Part shown: piece by piece, positions 61,790 to 64,000 of the stretch | How the letters are laid out: each line of letters starts with the position of its first letter | Numbering within the stretch: the stretch's first letter is position 1 | Assembly (NCBI GenBank): GCA_022393335.1 | Contig: JAJEKB010021117.1 | Coordinates: 1,021,404-1,085,403 of the forward strand | Length of the DNA: 64,000 bases | Direction: 5' to 3' | From: Macrotrachela quadricornifera | Taxonomy: Eukaryota > Rotifera > Eurotatoria > Philodinida > Philodinidae | Translations under genes and position numbers: made by a program | Notes under the pieces: generated by a model | What the model saw: the letters and a program-made list of their open reading frames with translations, nothing else | Databases searched by the model: none | What the model was told of the DNA's origin: nothing

Positions 61790-63480
61790 TGTGAAGAAAA
61801 TATACTTTTAAAGTTTTTTGTGTTTCATTTTTAAAGTTTGTATACCTCGTGTGTGCTACTGCTAGCCTATTTGTAGGGTTCAAGGATAATGTATATGTGA
61901 AAAGAAGGAAAATGATAAAAAAAAAAGAAAAAAAGACCAAAAAATCCAAGAAGAATAGTGTACATATAAGAAAGAAAAAAAAGAAAAAATGTGATGTATG
62001 ATCACATTTTTGAAATAACGCATCATGTATCATGAATCAAAAAGAACAAGAAAAGCAAAAAATACAAAAGGCTCATTTCTCCAGAACAAAACACATACAT
62101 ACTGGTATATATGGACGATTTGCAATATATTAGTACCGTTTGCGAAAAAAAATGACCAAAAAAAAAACTTCAAATTAAATGTTTTGACCCGATGATTTTT
62201 TTACTATATGTTAGGGAAGAACAAGAAAAAAATTTCCCGACTACCACTACTAAGATAGCGGAGATACAGGGATTATTGGGAAGAGTTATAATTCCTGAGG
62301 TAATTGTAAGAAAGAGTACCGACATTTTATATGAAATCCTAAGAGTTTTCTCTTCACAATGAGATCGGATCCCGAATTCATAACTTCAAAACAAGTAAGT
62401 AAACATGATTATATATCAACAGAACAATTACACCTTATTGAATTCACAAAATCTGTTGACATCAGAGAAACACATATCTGAGATATACTTACTCCAGGTA
62501 TAAGCTATTCTTCTATCCGAAACGATTTATTTCAGAAATATTAAATGGTCAGATCGCTAGTACTTCGAAAGAGGAATTGATTGATGTAAAATAAGTATGG
62601 TTTTGTCTACGACTTGGTTTAGGTTTCACTCAAAAAATCTCGCGGGACATTTTCATGATAATATGTAATTTTTTCCCGAACTATCCATTGTGGAGAACTA
62701 ATATTTTTATCACAGATAGTTCCCACAAGTTGAAAAAAAGGAGCAAAGTTTCGTTCCTAAAGATTGACATTTGAATGAATTGTAGGCAAAACAAAAATGA
62801 AAATCTCGCGGGACATTTACTGTGACAACTATGATTTTTGATTTTATATCGAAATTTTCTTCTCGAAATTGCGATGCAAAAAAAGTTTTTTTTCCGTCAA
62901 AAGATAGCGCGTTCATTTCTCTATCATTTGAGACCTTTCCCAATCTTCTATGAAAAGCTGTTTGTCTCCATCAACGTTTTTAATCTCGCGGGACAAAAAA
63001 CTAATAAGTGTCTGTAACCTCAGAGATTAGCAAAATTTATCAAAAAAATTGTGATATTGCAGCAGACCATTTACATTCTCTGAACGTTCAAAGTATCCTC
63101 TACAAAGTGGTAGAAGAAGTTAGATTATAAGTGTCAATCAAAGATGATAGAAACCCACTATTATATCGGTAATTAGCAGAAAAATACAGAATTTTGACCC
63201 TTATAGTACCCATAACTTGAGAACCGTATGTGATAAAAAGTTAATTTTTTGCCTGATACTGAGGGTGACCTAGAGGATCAAAGCAAAAAAAAATGATTTC
63301 AATCGGTCATCATGAACTAAAGTTGTTGCGAATTTACGTTAAAAATTGAAACGGTACCAATATATTGCAAATCGTCCATATGCACTATTCTTCTTGGATT
63401 AGGTTAACACTAGCACACGTGGAGTATACAAATTTTAAAAATGAAACACAAAAAACTTAAAAAATTAAAATTTTTGCAAG
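61790..63480. mobile_element. terminal-inverted-repeat element, about 1.7 kb
   Basis: The left sequence AAGTTTTTTGTGTTTCATTT (about 61812) and the right AAATGAAACACAAAAAACTT (about 63440) are complementary, and the match continues through TTTGTATACCTCGTGTGTGC against GCACACGTGGAGTATACAAA. A second matched block (GGACGATTTGCAATATATTA with TACCGTTT near 62112, against AAACGGTACC and its continuation near 63350) lies further in, with extra sequence in the left arm. The interior has no transposase frame but repeats AATCTCGCGGGACA three times. It is consistent with a non-autonomous DNA transposon. Confidence 0.65.
62636..62997. repeat. AATCTCGCGGGACA motif, three copies
   Basis: Identical 14-mers start at 62636, 62802 and 62982, spaced 166 and 180 bp, with little similarity between the spacers. 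The motif is strikingly G+C-rich for this sequence. Confidence 0.75.
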
Positions 63481-63570
63481 TGATCGCGAACGTTTTGCTC
63501 AACAAAGTATACATCTGGTTTCTGTCTAACTTTCATTCATTACCAATCTTTCTCAATAGAGACATATAAA

Positions 63571-63754
63571 ATGAATGTAAAAAAACATATCTATCATTTC
63601 ACTACAGAAGAATTTCTTACTGATACAGAAATACTAAACAAAGATATCGTATTGTAAGATGGATTGGCACGTCTAGATGAGTAGAATTATCAACATGATG
63701 ATCTACGAAAATTTGTTGAACTTCTGTTAAAACTACTACGACGAATTATTATCT
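63571..63754 (+). pseudogene. possible short coding relic
   Basis: One frame reads MNVKKHIYHFTTEEFLTD, then DGLARLDE and QHDDLRKFVELLLKLLRR, with two in-frame stops between the blocks. The composition is protein-like and amphipathic, but the piece is short and no family is recognised. Confidence 0.25.
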
Positions 63755-63849
63755 AGTAAAAGGAAAGAACTGGATTTCATGCATGCTTGAAGAATAGAAA
63801 ATAATTGTTTGTAAAAACGGCTATATCAAAATGTTTAATTTTATTTGTT

Positions 63850-64000
63850 TCAATCTTTTATAAAAAACTGCATAAAATCTTGATTATAAATATTCTTCCA
63901 TTGTATACTAATACGATCGAGTTCACGTTTAATTGTATAATCAGCTAACAGTTTTTTCGAATTGATCATTTCTTCAAGTTTTCGAACGATTTCATCGTTT
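63850..64000 (-). CDS. C-terminal exon of a gene running off the window (partial)
   Basis: On the minus strand an open frame enters from the right edge and ends in TGA at 63850-63852, giving 49 visible residues. These are charged and helix-forming (DEIVRKLEEMINSKKLL, then IKRELDRISIQWKNIYNQDF). An AATAAA lies directly after the stop (complement of 63840-63845), as expected for a compact 3' UTR. No family can be named from this piece. Confidence 0.65.
   Translation of the reverse strand, partial: NDEIVRKLEEMINSKKLLADYTIKRELDRISIQWKNIYNQDFMQFFIKD

Overview
This is eukaryotic nuclear DNA from a small, strongly A+T-rich animal genome with short introns (mostly about 50-70 nt, GT-AG, with one GC-AG candidate). 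The gene content is metazoan: muscle myosin heavy chain, a protocadherin, a p21-activated kinase, an ARL6IP5/PRA1-type protein and a Hedgehog-type Hint domain. The six-bladed NHL propeller with a Thr/Ser stalk, the decayed relative of an arginine-ADP-ribosyltransferase family that is abundant in rotifers, and a probable carboxylic acid reductase with a eukaryotic ZZ finger point to a rotifer, most likely a bdelloid such as Rotaria. The taxonomic call is inference.

Layout: 1-4.1 kb is mostly non-coding, with one doubtful terminal exon. 4.1-7.3 kb is a five-exon protocadherin-like gene (+). 7.9-8.7 kb is an ADP-ribosyltransferase-type pseudogene. 10.7-12.4 kb is a four-exon NHL-repeat surface protein (-). 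14.4-23.0 kb is a complete 30-exon muscle myosin heavy chain, including a 7-nt micro-exon. 23.9-24.7 kb is a small unknown gene with two possible 3' ends. 25.6-26.6 kb is ARL6IP5. 27-38 kb is a transposon graveyard: a long inverted-repeat element built from about 170-bp units, a decayed transposon-like ORF, two fold-back elements, a Tc1-like relic and a mariner relic. 38.5-40.6 kb is a divergent protein kinase, 42.0-42.9 kb a seven-TM protein and 43.3-45.7 kb a complete group I PAK. 47.3-52.2 kb is the most unusual gene: a type II membrane protein with mutually exclusive exon pairs, a mucin-like linker assembled from tiny symmetric exons, and a Hedgehog-type Hint domain. 53.0-53.8 kb is a likely ciliary or microtubule-associated protein. 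57.7-61.1 kb is a ZZ finger/adenylation/carrier/reductase enzyme. 61.8-63.5 kb is a terminal-inverted-repeat element. The last exon of a minus-strand gene runs off the right edge.

The genes are independent single transcription units, not an operon. Gene models were built by hand: every junction reported inside a model preserves reading frame, and the summed lengths divide by three. Family names rest on motif recognition only, because no database search was possible.
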